DNA from: Puniceicoccales bacterium
GTDB taxonomy: Bacteria > Verrucomicrobiota > Verrucomicrobiia > Opitutales > JAIRKQ01
Length of the DNA: 15,709 nucleotides
Reading direction: 5' to 3'
Assembly: GCA_031266155.1 (NCBI GenBank)
Contig: JAISBO010000006.1
Coordinates: 1 to 15,709, forward strand
Below, one piece after another: positions 15,145 through 15,709 of the stretch. The position numbers and the translations under genes were made by a program. The notes beneath the pieces were generated by a model that searched no databases, was not told the origin of the DNA, and saw only the letters and a list, made by a program, of their open reading frames with translations. Within the stretch, counting starts at the first letter, position 1. Each line of letters starts with the position of its first letter.

Positions 15145-15707
15145 CTTTCAAAGCAACTGAAGAGGTATCCAAGGGGTTTTTTAAATACAGACGGCCAAGC
15201 GCACAATACAAGCGGGAAAGGAATTAAAAGTATGTACGAAGCTATATTTGCCTTGAATACCGCTGACTTGATTGTTCTTTGTTCTTCTTTGGGATTAAAA
15301 TTTTTCATGAATGACTTGGTTACGGCATACTCTATCCAATAGGATAGGAAGAAAAATAGAATCATTAAAAATAGATAAGCCCCTACAAATATCCATAGAT
15401 TATCCGATATCATGGGGGTTAGCAAAGCCCCGCATAATATGGCTGCCCGAAGTATCCACGAAAGAGGGCTCTTTAAAACTATCACGGGGATTAGCAAAGT
15501 CATGCACGCTATGATTAGCACGACCATGCCCAGTATGGCTTGCACAGCTTTTTCTGAGTTTTGCAATATAACCCATGCACTACATTGGACCGCAAACATC
15601 AGGAGCCACATGATTGGAAACCCAATGAGTGTTGATACTAGGTTTGACAGCGATGCCGTAAGTAGAATTTTAGAAAATTTTACGCTTTTTATGGTCCTTG
15701 CCATCAC
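15126..15707 (-). CDS. Multi-pass membrane protein of unknown function (possibly 5' truncated by window edge)
   Basis: I do not recognise a family. The 193-residue product is mostly hydrophobic, with likely membrane segments near 14-48 (perhaps two), 56-79, 83-99, 104-127 and 153-172. A charged cytosolic-looking stretch KSFMKNFNPKEEQRT lies at 131-145. A GTG at 15707 and an ATG at 15704 are possible starts; the frame is still open at the window end, so an earlier start cannot be excluded. The last six codons (from 15143) lie in the start of a degenerate tandem repeat of its own 3' part, read out of frame, so the present C-terminus is probably not the ancestral one. The gene after the remnant on the same strand is psd. 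Confidence 0.7.
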   Translation of the reverse strand: MMARTIKSVKFSKILLTASLSNLVSTLIGFPIMWLLMFAVQCSAWVILQNSEKAVQAILGMVVLIIACMTLLIPVIVLKSPLSWILRAAILCGALLTPMISDNLWIFVGAYLFLMILFFFLSYWIEYAVTKSFMKNFNPKEEQRTIKSAVFKANIASYILLIPFPLVLCAWPSVFKKPLGYLFSCFERLIFFQ

Positions 15708-15709
15708 CA

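Noticed and set aside
1..15709. CRISPR arrays, phage genes or intact transposases
   Set aside because: I saw no regularly spaced repeats, phage structural genes or intact transposase frame anywhere in the window.

Overview
The window is a dense, A+T-rich bacterial chromosome segment with short intergenic gaps. An outer-membrane lipid transport pair (mlaE-mlaF), a lipopolysaccharide-type glycosyltransferase (GT9), two GspE/PilB-type ATPases and an SH3 plus NlpC/P60-like exported protein point to a Gram-negative bacterium. My best guess is the PVC group (Verrucomicrobiota or Chlamydiota side). That guess rests on gene style and not on any marker gene, so confidence is low. A degenerate gene duplicate, an exported protein that has apparently lost its catalytic residues, and broken synteny (tig without clpPX, mlaEF without mlaD) hint at a genome under some reduction or reshuffling.

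Layout. (1) 1-271: no convincing gene; a short degenerate stretch may be the end of an old insertion sequence. (2) 272-2232: asd (minus) and ispE (plus) are divergent and 47 bp apart. They make aspartate semialdehyde (lysine, threonine, methionine and diaminopimelate supply) and an isoprenoid precursor. (3) 2318-4036: a 572-residue GT9-type glycosyltransferase with an extra C-terminal methyltransferase-like domain. (4) 4048-5378: a convergent M24 Xaa-Pro peptidase gene lying just downstream of a tRNA-Gly(UCC) gene, with a perfect 9-bp hairpin immediately upstream of the tRNA. (5) 5378-7042: a full-length GspE/PilB ATPase (minus), divergent from the trigger factor gene tig (7202-8572). (6) 8586-9572: an exported protein whose C-terminal half looks like an NlpC/P60 peptidase without its catalytic Cys and His, convergent with tig and divergent from mlaE. 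(7) 9862-11744: a STAS-MlaE permease fusion and the MlaF ATPase, translationally coupled, with no mlaD following. (8) 14922 down to 11774 (minus): psd, a short GspE-family ATPase, a CPBP membrane protease and tsaE, packed with 2-bp and 29-bp gaps and a 17-bp overlap, so probably one transcript. (9) 14956-15707: a multi-pass membrane protein gene of unknown function, followed by a decayed tandem copy of its own 3' part.

Themes. Several genes concern the envelope: Psd makes phosphatidylethanolamine, MlaEF moves phospholipid between membranes, the GT9 enzyme probably builds a surface glycan, and the CPBP and SH3/NlpC-like proteins act in or beyond the inner membrane. The secretion/pilus ATPases have no pilin, platform or secretin genes near them here. 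I did not find a defence island, CRISPR array or intact mobile element. The most unusual items are the GT9-methyltransferase fusion, the apparent NlpC/P60 pseudoenzyme, the minimal GspE-type ATPase inside the psd-tsaE operon, and the decayed tandem duplication at the right end.
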